From: Diadophis punctatus similis
Lineage: Eukaryota; Chordata; Lepidosauria; Squamata; Dipsadidae
DNA: 64,000 bases
Assembly: GCA_023053685.1 (NCBI GenBank)
Contig: JALIGW010000002.1
Span: forward strand, 167,881,930 to 167,945,929
Direction of reading: 5' to 3'
Shown: positions 1 to 33,100 of the stretch, in pieces
Numbering within the stretch: the stretch's first letter is position 1
How the letters are laid out: each line of letters opens with the position of its first letter
Position numbers and translations under genes: made by a program
Notes under the pieces: model-generated
Told to the model about the DNA's origin: nothing
Databases searched by the model: none
What the model saw: only the letters and a program-made list of their open reading frames with translations

Positions 1-112
1 TAGTAACATGGTTGTTAAGTGAATTTGGCTTCCCCGTTGACTTTGCTTGTCAGAAGGGCCCAAAAGATGATCACATGACCCCGGGAAACTGCAATCGCCT
101 TATCAGTATCTA
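1..112 (-). mobile_element. Fragment of MITE family A (AGGTAGTCCTCGACTTA type)
   Basis: Internal part of a dispersed repeat recognisable from fuller copies at about 26163-26555 and 62743-63470 (shared words such as ttgttaagtgaat, gacttTGCTTGTCAGAAGG and GATCACATGACCCCGGG). Cut by the window edge. Confidence 0.7.
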
Positions 113-228
113 GTCAGAAGATAATAAAAGTCCAAGGGAAACGCATTCTACAGATTATTTAAATTTCTGTATTAGATTAAAACTATATTTTAAAAGGAAT
201 AAATATATTTCTTTTAAAACATCTAAAG

Positions 229-567
229 CAGCCCCCCCCAACCTTTGTGGCGTGGAAGCCTGGCTTTGGGGGGGAGGGGGGAAAGAAGGGAACTGGGCCG
301 CATGAGTGGTGGGCCAGTGCACACATGGAGCTTGACTTGCGTAAGCGATGGGCCAGCATGCATATGCATGCACATGCAGCTCGACTGCAAGTTGCACTGC
401 ATGTACATGTACATGCATGCCAGCCCACCACTCACATCAAACTGTGTGTGCACCATCCTGCCGCTTGCATCAGTTAAGCTGCACGCATGTGTGCACTGGC
501 CTGTGGCCCAGTTGCAAATAGACCTTGGCCTGGTAGTGGACCACAGCCCGGCGGCTGGGGATCCCTG
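229..567. mobile_element. Non-autonomous hAT-like element
   Basis: Begins cagcccccccccaacctttg and ends ggctggggatccctg, a terminal arrangement typical of short hAT elements. The flanking octamers are similar but imperfect (atctaaag, ttttaaag). The interior is rich in TGCATG and ACATGC words. Confidence 0.5.
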
Positions 568-861
568 TTTTAAAGTAAAGTACCTTTATTGGGCCTATCC
601 ACAAGAAAATCTTGCCAGATCAAATTCAAAAATATTTCCTAAAACATTTTGGTGCTTCTTACTATTTTTTTTAGTGACCACTTAAATAAAATACAAAAAT
701 AGAGGATCTCATACTTTCCAAAAAATAGTTCTTGCCAAATTGCTTCAGGAAGTGTTTCATTTTTTACCTATGGGAGTTACGACGGTAATCATGTTTTGCT
801 ATCTTGGTTTTGTTTCTTGCCCTTTGCTGGATAATAATGGGGCATTTCTTTCTCCATGTAG

Positions 862-23321
<22,460 letters not shown>

Positions 23322-25169
23322 GCCAAAACAATTGGGGATATTAGTAAAGAAAATGCTTGTGTGGCTTAACACCTGGCCCAATATTATCAGTCTGCAGTTG
23401 TTACCCAAGACAATAAGAAAACAGTTTTTTTTCCTGTTGGGTTACTCTTACATCTTCTGTTATGCTAATATAGTAATTCAGATTCAACAATATAGGGTTC
23501 CTAAATTTGTCATTGTTATGAATTCCAGTAGGCATTGCACAAAAGCAGCTGTTGGGAATATCTTTGTATTTGAGATTGGTGTGTATTCAGTGGAAAAGAT
23601 GGTATATGTGTCTGCTTAAATTTTAAACATATTAGCCATATTATAAGTAAACAAACAGATTTCTGTAGCCTGACATATACTTTTTCTTTGTTGCCATTTG
23701 CTATAGACATTACTCCCTGTTTGCACAGCTGCAGATTTTTGTTTTTTTTAAATATACAACTAGTTAACAATTGTTATAAAATCTGGGAATTCTTCATGCC
23801 TCTTAGGCATCCTCTACCATATCTGTAGGAGAATGTCCATATATGTGCATATATTTGGTAATATGCAAAGATGGACTGTTATAAAATAATGGTGTTGGAT
23901 TTCTCTGGGGTGGATAGCAGAGATGAATCCTTGGGATTTCCATTGTACAGTTCTACTTCCATTTCACAGTCTACTTCAAATATAGATGTTTGATTTACAA
24001 GAAGTTTACAGAGATAATTTTAAAGATAACGTGACTCTAAAGGAACCTGCTTTTTCATTTATAACACTTAACATTTGAAGAGAGTAAGAGAGCTTAAAAA
24101 TATTTTAGGAAATAACTTCGGTGTTGCACAAATATTTCTGTAGAGAAACAGTGCAGAATGTTGTCAAAATGACAACAGTTAAACCAAGGGATGCTGTACT
24201 TACTGAGCACTGAGACACTGGCATGCAGTAGTGTTAGGTATTTAATGAGTTTTATCTGCTCTTCCTAGATCAGACCTCAATAACATAAAGTCCATAGGAG
24301 CCCTATTCCCATGATGCTATTAAGTGGCACCTACAGAATTCCCAAATTAAACAAAAACCTTAAAATGTGGTGGAAATCTTGGAAATTTGGTTCACACTTT
24401 AGGGATTTTGGTGCTAATGTCATCACAATTCAAGCATTTTAAGGAACTGAAGCATCATACTTTTTCATCATTCAACATATTTGGTTGATTCCAACTAATT
24501 TCAAATCCAATATTTTATTTATGAAGATACGCTGCTGCTACCCATGGATGTATTTTATTTACGTTCATATGTCACATTGAGAATCCTGAAGATACCTGTT
24601 AACTGTATATATTTGAAAAGTCTTAATTTTAATCTGACAAGTTGTGATTTGCATTTTAAAAGCTGTGCTAGTAAATGCTCTAAAGAAAAAGAACTTAAAT
24701 TATACTTTGGTAACAGGAGTTTCAGTAGCTGTTATTGAATCTTATAGATTGCACCTGATTGCTATAGATGATCACTGCTTTTTTAATCTGGATTGAATTT
24801 ATCTCAATGTCAACAAAGGCACAGTTGATGATGCATATGGAGCAAAGGTGTGGGTACAGGAAAAAGAATGAACACGAGAGAAGATTACAACCTCCTAAAA
24901 TAAAAGCTATTCACTTTTGAACATTACTAAACAAAGTTTACTTACGGAATATAAACACATAGTTGATATCTTATTGGATTTAAAAGCAAAATATCCTAGT
25001 ATTTTTCAAAAGCAACATTCTGCATTTGGCAGAGTTATGAATGGTGTTTACTGTGGCAAGGAGAAAGAATACATAGTGGTGCTTCCATTGATGTGGTGAC
25101 CTGCTGGATGATGTTGAACACCAGTTCCTAGCATATCCAATGATTGTTAACACAGCCTTTGTTCTAGAG

Positions 25170-25290
25170 CAGGGGTGTCAAACTCGCGTCGTCACATTGT
25201 CATCACGTAACGTATTGTGACTTCCCCCACTTCGCTAAAATGGGTGGGCGTGGCCAGCGCCTGACGCAGGCCGCGAATTTGACACCCCTG
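25170..25290. mobile_element. Small hAT element inside the KIF3A 3' UTR
   Basis: Ends caggggtgtcaaactcg and gaatttgacacccctg, with a perfect 8-bp duplication ttctagag at 25162-25169 and 25291-25298. Same family as 60127-60550. Confidence 0.92.
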
Positions 25291-25382
25291 TTCTAGAGCC
25301 AGGCTGCTGATGAAGCTGCTCTTAGCTACGTTACTTCGTTTTCATTGCACACTGAAGCAGCTTCACAGGATGCAGGATGGAG

Positions 25383-25667
25383 TTAACTGAAAGTGGCTTT
25401 CAAGGCATCCCAAAACTTTGAAAATGACTCATCTTGTCTTAACAATTCAAAAAGAGATGTTCTGTGTTGTTGATCACCACTTTCAAAGGCTTTGCACAGC
25501 CCTGTCATAAAATCAGAATTCAGAAGACTCCCATTTAATTGGTCAAGTTGAGCTAAAGCTTTTTTTTTCTGTTGCAACTTTTAAAGTCATGTGTATGTAT
25601 AGTGCTTCCATTTGTTCTTTAAACTCTTACCTAGTTCTTGCATTCCAAGCTGAGCAGGAAAAATGTC
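25383..25667 (-). pseudogene. Decayed coding remnant, unidentified
   Basis: On the minus strand, after two frameshifts, the translation reads like the C-terminus of a charged, helical protein. Segments seen are FPAQLGMQELGKSLK, then EQMEALYIHMTLKVATE, then ALAQLDQLNGSLL to FELLRQDESFSKFWDALK and a stop at 25383. The first shift is near 25610 and the second sits in an A-run near 25560. I do not recognise the family. Heptad-like spacing suggests a coiled coil. It may be a retrocopy or exon remnant; no poly-A tract follows it. It overlaps the KIF3A 3' UTR in antisense. Confidence 0.4.
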
Positions 25668-25905
25668 ACTGTCTCATTGCAGTTAGTTACCTTTCCAGTT
25701 TAAATTAATAACAATTGATTACTGTTACTTGCAACCAGTACTGCATACATTAGGTAGGAGAAAAAGATGTACAATCTGTCCCTATTTATTGTTTTGTTAA
25801 CTTCTTTAACATTTCAAGGTTATGGTTTTGTTGTATGCAAGGTGTGTTCTTGTTAATGTATATACTAGTAAAATATATTGACGGTTAAACATATTGGTGC
25901 CAAGA

Positions 25906-25911
25906 AATAAA
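25906..25911 (+). other. Polyadenylation signal AATAAA, KIF3A
   Basis: Canonical hexamer in AT-rich sequence about 2.6 kb past the stop, followed by T- and GT-containing sequence. It is the last good signal before repeat-rich intergenic DNA. Confidence 0.55.
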
Positions 25912-26162
25912 TATCTTGGATTCTCCTATACTTGTTTCCATCTCCTGCATCTGTTCATATCTTTATGAGCAAACTAGCTCATGTGTCAATTTCTCCTTAT
26001 TTTTTTCCCCTTGCACCCTACATTTCTGAAAGACGCTCCAATTCTCTGGAGTGTACAGAAGGCCTGTTGAAGAGAGGCGACTTTGGCAGTAGGTTTTGTT
26101 TTATTGGGGGCAGTAAAGATCATTTTGCCAGATTTGTTGATCCTCTCCTGGAAGAGCATACA

Positions 26163-26555
26163 GTACAGGTCATCTTTGACTCACAACGGTTCGTTTAGTG
26201 ACCGTTCAAAGTTACAACAGCATTGGAAAAAATTGACTTCTGACCATTTTTCACACGTTCCTCATGGCCATGTGATGAAAATTGGGATGCTTGGCAACTG
26301 GCTGATATTTACGATGGTTGCAGCGTCTCAGGGTCATGTGACCACCTTTTGTGACCACCTGACAAGCAAAGTCAATGGGGAAGCCAGATTCACTTAACAG
26401 CTGGGTTACTAACTTAACAGCTACAGCGATTCACTTAACTGTGGCTAGAAAAGTCATAAAATGAGGTAAAACTCACTTAACAAATGTTTGTAAAGCAATT
26501 TACAGACATAAATATTGGGCTCAGTGGTGGTCGTAAGTCGAGGACTACCTGTAAC
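26163..26555. mobile_element. MITE family A, near-complete copy
   Basis: Ends tacaggtcatctttgactcac and gtaagtcgaggactacctgta are imperfect inverted repeats. The interior shares long words with copies at 1-112, 36188-36960, 53227-53300, 62743-63470 and 63948-64000. Superfamily not determined. Confidence 0.75.
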
Positions 26556-26755
26556 AGGTCCTTTAGACAAACTACTCTGTTAAGATTTGCATCTTTAACT
26601 CAAGCTTGAAATAATTAGCACCAAAACGAGGTGTTTTACAGCAGTGCGCTGATAAACACTGTCACAGAAAGAGAACTAGAGACATAGAGGCAGAAAATAT
26701 TGAAGACACAGATGACACTGCAAAGAATATAGGAAAAATGTATATAATTTTTACA

Positions 26756-26757
<2 letters not shown>

Positions 26758-26801
<44 letters not shown>
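26758..26801. repeat. (GA)n microsatellite
   Basis: Uninterrupted GA run. Confidence 0.97.
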
Positions 26802-26806
<5 letters not shown>

Positions 26807-27069
26807 AAAGTTGCCCAAATTGGAAAATTAACATCACTTGTTAGCTTCCAGTATATAATAATATAGGTAGTGGGTAGGTATGGGTAACAATAGGTAAACT
26901 TGATGATACAGCTCCAGATTCAGAAAACCATATCCTCTGTCATTAATTGGTAATTGCATTTTCTTTAAAGATATTCTTGGAATCAAAGAACCTGGTAAAA
27001 ATTCTGTTAAGTTTAATTTCTGAAAATATTTTCTAGATATTTGATGTCCAGATCCAGATCCATCTTTTC

Positions 27070-27299
27070 AGAAGAAAACTAGTGGGATATAGTGGTTAAG
27101 GTGTTAGACTGGGCCTGGGGGACCCAGCTTCTAGTCTAGTCATAGAAGCTCACAGGTTGACTTCATGCCAGTTACTTTCTCAACCATACCTACCAAACAG
27201 GATTGTTGAGTGGAAACTTAGGAAGAGCACTATATTTGCCATCTTACAGGAAACTATTAAGGTGTGATATAAATTGGATGCATGGATGGATGGACAGAC

Positions 27300-27300
<1 letters not shown>
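27070..27300 (+). mobile_element. tRNA-derived SINE with tetranucleotide tail
   Basis: Contains gtgggatatagtggttaagg, an A-box region, and agcttctagtctagtc in B-box position. Runs into aggtgtgatataaatt and the GATA tract. Old and divergent. Confidence 0.5.

Positions 27301-27302
<2 letters not shown>

Positions 27303-27382
<80 letters not shown>
27303..27382. repeat. (GATA)n tract, about 20 units (Bkm-type)
   Basis: Uninterrupted GATA tetranucleotides. This is the motif of the snake Bkm satellite; here it is a single dispersed tract. Confidence 0.98.
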
Positions 27383-27383
<1 letters not shown>

Positions 27384-28632
27384 GATCAATGAACCAACCA
27401 ACTGCCTTTGCAAAAAAAATTGCTTTACATAAATAATTGAATTTGATCGTACTTAAAGCGTCAAGCCTATAAGCATAACACATCTATTTTAAATGTTCAT
27501 AGTCCTAGACTTTTTAATTTTTATTGTTTTGTTTTGTAAATGTTCATCACCTTAAAACTGCATTGCTGAACTACTTAAACTAGATAGCAATATTTGTATT
27601 TGTGCGTGTGTATTTCATTTTTTTCTCATGTTTTTAAAATGCTTTGTTTATTTCATATCAAGTTGTAATTTCATCCAGCATCTGTAAAGGAGCAAAAATG
27701 AGACTGCTATATCTGCAACATTTATGAGTTAATAAGTATATTTTAAAAATGTAAACACACACTAAACTACACCAAAAAGTCTTGCTTAAGCAGTTGTAAC
27801 AAAGAACTTTAAGAATTGCTCCACATAAGGACATTGGGCAGTAAAAGGAGGAGGCACTGTAAAAGAGGCTAATTTAAAATAATAACATGTATGCAAAACT
27901 TCCCCCCACCTCTAACAATTGATCTCTGGCCAGGAAGGTGTGATGAGTCAGAGTTCCTTGCTGGCTCTTTATGTAGCCCCATCTCCCTGGAGCCCCCCAC
28001 CCAAAAAAAAAATGATTTATTCTTGCTTTGTTTTTACAGGAGTTGATAGGAGGAGGAGCAGCAACAGATACAGAATGGCAAAGGGAGAAATCTTTTAAAA
28101 ACAGCTAGGATGATTGGGAGGAGACGAAACTCAGAAATAGAGGGGATGACTGGCAGCTAAAATGGCCAGCCAGACTTTGCTCGAGTGGCTATCAAAGACA
28201 GGTTGTTGGTTTCAATCCAGAGAAAGGGTTACTAGTGATTCTTTTAAAATATATTGAGCAGTGTGCTCAGTGGTTCATGAATAGCCTGAAGTCTCCAAAG
28301 TGCTTCAGGCAACAATGTGTGGGAAGCATACTGAAGATAATATCTATATGGGATCATTTCATTACTGAAGACCTCAGTGGACTAAAGATCCTGAATGAGA
28401 ACTTGTCGAAGATTACCAGCTAGATCACAGCTATCTGACACTTGGTCTAATTGGGAGGGAAAGAATTGAAAAATGCCACTTTCTGAACTCTAGAATTGGA
28501 AAAAATAGGACAGTGCACATACGTGTTAAATTTTATTATAATTTGTGCACATTTGCATACTTAGAGTTGACTAGAACTGAATGCTGAAGTTCTGGAAAAA
28601 AAATCTCACTTACATTTTGAAACGTCTTAAAT

Positions 28633-28900
28633 AAGTGGTTCTCAACCTGGGGGTCGTGAGCCCTTTGGGGGTCGAACTACCGTTTCACAGGGGTCGGGAA
28701 ACTTCTCCTGGCCGCCGCCATTTGGGTTCTTTTACCCTCTGCGCATGCGCAGAACGCTTTGCCATGCACAGAGGGTAAAAGAACCTAAATGGCGGCGGCG
28801 GGGCTGGGGTCGTGGCGGCAGGCACGGCGGTGGGGTGGATCGTGATGGGGGTGCGGTGTTGGGGTGTGGGTCGCGGCATTAGGAAGGTTGAGAACCTCTA
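28633..28900. mobile_element. SPIN-like non-autonomous hAT element
   Basis: Begins agtggttctcaacctggggg and ends gcggcattaggaaggttgaga-acctct. Both match the ends of the horizontally transferred SPIN hAT family, as does the internal gggtcgaactaccgtttcac. Flanks share cttaaat. The GC-rich interior holds an inverted gcgcatgcgcagaac segment. Confidence 0.8.
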
Positions 28901-29889
28901 AGACTTAAATGGAGAAAAGAAACTTTGTATTACTATGCAGAGCAATTAGAAATCAGTCATATTTGCAAAATAAGAAGAGGTGAAATTGTTTTCACTATTG
29001 TATGTTTTGAATAAAATAGGAAGAAAACCCTGGAATTCTCTTTTGGTTACATTTTCAGAACTTTGTACTATACTATAGTACCTTGTATGTACTATGACAG
29101 AAGGCTAGTTCTGATGTGCAGCTGTGATAAGATAAAAATTCATTGTAGAGACCTTCATGGATTTATTTATTTATTATTTATTTTATTTAAAAAATGGTAC
29201 ACTCTTTCCTAAAGAAAGCTTTTTCCCCATGGAGGTTTACAACCCATTTCAAGATGACACAAAATCAAAGTTAATAAAAAGCCAATAATTAGAAATACCA
29301 GCTGTATGCATTTTAAATATTTATATAAATCTATATATAAATGGAATACATTGGACCTATAAATATTAAATATAATTCATGTAGATTTTATCGCTCCTGG
29401 ATTCAAGAAAACAAATTTCAAAACTGATTTTCAGCTACAAAATAAGTGGGTAATAAAACAGTATACATCCAACATCTCTCCACCCTTATAAATGGATTGG
29501 AAAATCATGTTACACAGATGACTTTTAAAAAAAAGTATACAGTGTAATCAGGAGAGTGCAAATTCAAAAGCACCATCGCTATATTCATTTCTTGTTCATA
29601 ATAGAACTTCTGCATTTAGTCTCTGCAGACAAGTGATTTAAACAAAAACTCTGAGGAGTATCATAAGTTAGATTTGCACAGTACTAAAATTATTAGTGCT
29701 AAATAAATTGTATATATATCATGACAGTTGAATGGGCAAATAATAGGGTTGTTGTTTTTTAAATTCCAAATATCCAAAAGAGTATATAGAAATGATGCAT
29801 GGGGATATACTCATATGCATTTGGGTAGAGATTTTTTTTAAAAAAAACAAAAAAACCAGTAGTTCTCTTTTCTAGATTGGAATATCTTT

Positions 29890-29901
29890 CTAAATAAATT
29901 A
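29890..29901 (-). promoter_or_regulatory. AU-rich element in putative IL4 3' UTR
   Basis: Minus strand TAATTTATTTAG, with overlapping ATTTA pentamers, about 120 nt past the stop. Such elements destabilise cytokine mRNAs. The same 12-mer follows the second cytokine exon. Confidence 0.45.
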
Positions 29902-30013
29902 GTTTCTACATTTCCTCTCAATCACATTATTTATGGCTAACAAATATGATAAGTCTCGGTCTTTGGAAGTACATTAGTAGCTGCATTTTCTTTGATGGGT
30001 GTCTTTCCAAATT

Positions 30014-30019
30014 TTTATT
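30014..30019 (-). other. AATAAA just after the IL4 stop codon
   Basis: Hexamer four bases past TAG on the minus strand. If used, the 3' UTR would be only about 25 nt; a distal site past the AU-rich motifs at 29890 and 29701 is also possible. Confidence 0.45.
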
Positions 30020-30022
30020 GTT

Positions 30023-30115
30023 CTAACATCTGTTATATAATCTTTGAACATAATCCTTAAGCTTGGGGCAGAATTCCTTCATAGTAGCGAGATCATCTGG
30101 CAGAGTACATTCACC
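30023..30115 (-). CDS. IL4: IL4 exon 4: helix D and stop
   Basis: 30 codons, GECTLPDDLATMKEFC to LYNRC, then TAG. Cysteines at exon positions 3, 16 and 30. Confidence 0.87.
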   Translation of the reverse strand, partial: GECTLPDDLATMKEFCPKLKDYVQRLYNRC

Positions 30116-33100
30116 CTATAGAAAAGAAAAGAAAAAAATAAAGAAAAATGAAAAGAAAGGTTAGATGTCTATAATTTATTTTAAAGTACACTTGGCTCCT
30201 GATGACTTCACAGTCACACCATCATTGTGTGTTGTTGTTTTTAATAACACAGAAATGGCTTAGCATTGCCGCCTTCCAGGTTTTGTGCTATGGCTGTGCA
30301 GCAATTTGGCATGAATAGACGTGTACTATCTGCTAGCACCTCCTTTAACTAAACACATCTTTCTCAAGGATCTCCCTGCAACTGGCCAGAGCAACTGCAC
30401 AATTCTGAGAAAAGTTGCAATTGCTTTAAAGAGTTTATGACCTGTCTTTTGACTTGGCATCTCTGCAAAGCCTTCCATTTTTGCAGTTTCTCAATCCATT
30501 CTACAATTCTGGAGTTCCTTGAAACTTTGTCCCCCTCCCCTCCCCACAAGAACTACACAGACCAAATGCTCTCTCAGACTGCTAAGACAATATTATTATT
30601 AGTAAACCTTTCTCTTAAAACGGAAACAGATAAAATATGACTAAATATCCAATAGTAGTTTAGAAAGTATAATTCTCTGTTCATCTAAAAACACTAATTT
30701 TCAAAACCTTCACTGATGGCTGGAAGGAAAGCTTCACCCATTCAACTGTCATGATATTATAAACACAATTTATTTAGCACTAATACAAGCTTTTAAATGG
30801 AATACTCACAGTTCGTTTCAGGAATTGTGATTCTTGAATGCGGGATAATGTGTTATTTCTGCATATATCATGATCAAGCATCTTCAGAGATTTGTCTACT
30901 TGGCAGAACACATTTTTGACATTGTCACACTGGTAAAAATGGAAATTAAGAAGAATATGGAATGTAAGATTCATACAATTTTTAGTTTCACAACTTCTAA
31001 TCTAGACGTAGTTGAACTGAAGCATGAGTAGCCTTGGTTTTCTGTCCTAGTTAGTTCTACCTCACAGTTTTCATAGATTGTGATAAAACAGCAGCACAAA
31101 TAAGTTTAGGGGGGGAAAGGGTAGAAAAGGGAACAAATCATGATGGATTTGTTCACAGAACTCCCTAGAAAGCATGGGCCTTCTTTCTTCTCTACTCTGT
31201 AGAATTACACCTTGTTAGTTGGACAATGATTTGCAGCAATATCTAAATTGTGAAACCCTTCTGATTTGGGGAGTTGAAATACTAGATTTCAAGAAACGGA
31301 ATATTGAAGCATCGATGCCAACATTTTAAAAATGTTGTATACTCTAAACTGCTTTCGAAAAAGACTCTTGAGAGTCCCTTGAACTACAAGGAGATCAAAT
31401 CAATCAGTGTTGAAATGAGAATAAGATCTCATAGAGGCGATTTCGATCTTTTCTTGGAATTCAGACAGTTAGAAATAAAGCCGAGATTAAAAGTCTAATA
31501 GAAAATATTTATTTGAGTACAAAAACAATAAATCCTGAGTAATTACATCTTTGCTAAGAAAACACGACCGTTCAGGTCAACAGCTAAGGCAGAAGAGAAT
31601 TAATGGTGGTTTAGGAATGCACACATGCGCACTCATCATATCACGTGTTCTGCTTATATTGGAATGTACCATAATATTAGGATAGGGGTGCATGACGCTG
31701 CATAGACATACAACTGACAATATTCACTACGTGACAATCAGTGCTAAAGGAAATCAACCCTGGTTGTTCTTTGGAAGGACAGATACTGAAGCTGAAGCTC
31801 AAATATGAGTTTGGCCACCAAATGAGAAGATAGGATTCCTTGGAAAAGACCCTGATGTTGGGAAAAGATTGAAGGCAAAAGGAGAAGGGGACGGCAGAGG
31901 ATGAGATTGTTAAATAGGATCATTGATGCAATGAACGTGGATTTGTGCAAAGTCCAGGAGACAGTGGAGGACAGGGGGACTATGGTCCATAGGGACATGA
32001 AGAGTTGGACATGATTTAGCAACTGAACAATAACAATGACAACTAAGCTCCAAACAGTGCCCACCAATTGTTGTAAATACTGAATGCTTTTTCAAACCTC
32101 CAATTTCAAATCTCCAGCTTCAAGGCAAAATCAAAATCAAAACCATTGTTTCTCAGATTAATTGTATAGCCAGTTGCTGTGGCCTAGAGGTAGAGCTCTT
32201 GCCTCATAATCAGGAGATTGTGAGTTCAATCTTAGGTAGAGGCAGATGTAGGGTCTCCTGCTTGGGCAGGGTGTTGGACTAGATGACCTGTAAGGTCCCT
32301 TCCATCTGTCAGTACTATATACATTGTATTTTGCTAGTAATACACTCACCAGTTCTTTTTTGTCCAGGTCTACAGTAAAGTCCAACTTGATGGCCCTCAC
32401 TTTTTGATTTTTGCAGGTTGCATTCTGTGGAGAAAGAAATTGTTACATCATTTAAAAAAGAAGAAGAAGAAGCCCGATGAAATATCTCTACCTGATCACA
32501 CATTTTTCAGATGTATTTAAAATAATTTATTTTAATGGCGTAAAAGAATTTAGATTCAATGCTTATTGCTGCCCTAATTGTGAATATTAATTCTTCACCT
32601 TGATAAACCATAAATTTACTGTAGGTAATAATGCTATCTCTAATTATTTCATATAAAAGAAGCTAATTTCTGAATTACATTTTAATGTACATTCTACCAT
32701 ATTTAATATTTTATGGTAGTTTAAATGCATTCAGTAATACACAGTTTTACAAGTATTACATATTAAAAGTTACTCATGAATAAACACTGATCAATCAGAT
32801 TTACATATTCTTAAAATAATATGTAAATAGCCTGTTGCTAAAATTTTGATTATGCTCACATTCAGAACAATGTGGTCTTTCCTGCACTAAGGGGGACATT
32901 TAGTCTTGTCCTGGGCAATAATTGGGATAATCCTTGTTCAGGTTCACATGTACAAGAGTCTCCAGGTATTCATGGCAAAATAGCCATAGCTTCCCATCTG
33001 TAAAAACTACCGTGTTTCCCCAAAAATAAGACCCTGTCTTACATTTTTTTTGAACCCTGAAATAAGTGTTTGGCCTTATCAGGGGATGTCTTATTTTGGG

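Larger units (their letters stand above)
1..861 (+). other. KIF3A intron 1 (3' part)
   Basis: Holds a truncated copy of a dispersed inverted-terminal repeat family (1-112), a hAT-like element (229-567) and otherwise AT-rich unique sequence. No exon 1 signal is present. Confidence 0.8.
23322..25935 (+). other. KIF3A: KIF3A 3' untranslated region
   Basis: AT-rich unique sequence running from the stop codon to the polyadenylation signal at 25906. It contains one small hAT insertion and an antisense decayed coding remnant. An earlier AATAAA near 24899 could give a shorter transcript. The end was chosen by signal position only. Confidence 0.65.
25936..30013. other. KIF3A-IL4 intergenic region
   Basis: About 4 kb between convergent genes. 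Holds a family A MITE, (GA)n and (GATA)n tracts, a SINE and a SPIN-like hAT. The rest is AT-rich unique sequence without a recognised gene. Confidence 0.7.
29690..30784. repeat. Inverted repeat flanking IL4 exon 4
   Basis: Arms of about 46 bp at 29690-29735 and 30737-30784 share cccattcaactgtcatgata and aatttatttagcactaata in opposite orientation, with a few mismatches and small gaps. They bracket the terminal coding exon, about 1 kb apart. Confidence 0.75.

Noticed and set aside
245..685. 146-aa ORF upstream of KIF3A exon 2, considered as exon 1
   Set aside because: Repeat-derived, with no homology to the KIF3A N-terminus; exon 1 should encode only Met-Pro.
27303..27382. Regular GATA spacing, considered as a CRISPR-like array
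   Set aside because: Simple tetranucleotide repeat with no spacers, in a vertebrate genome.
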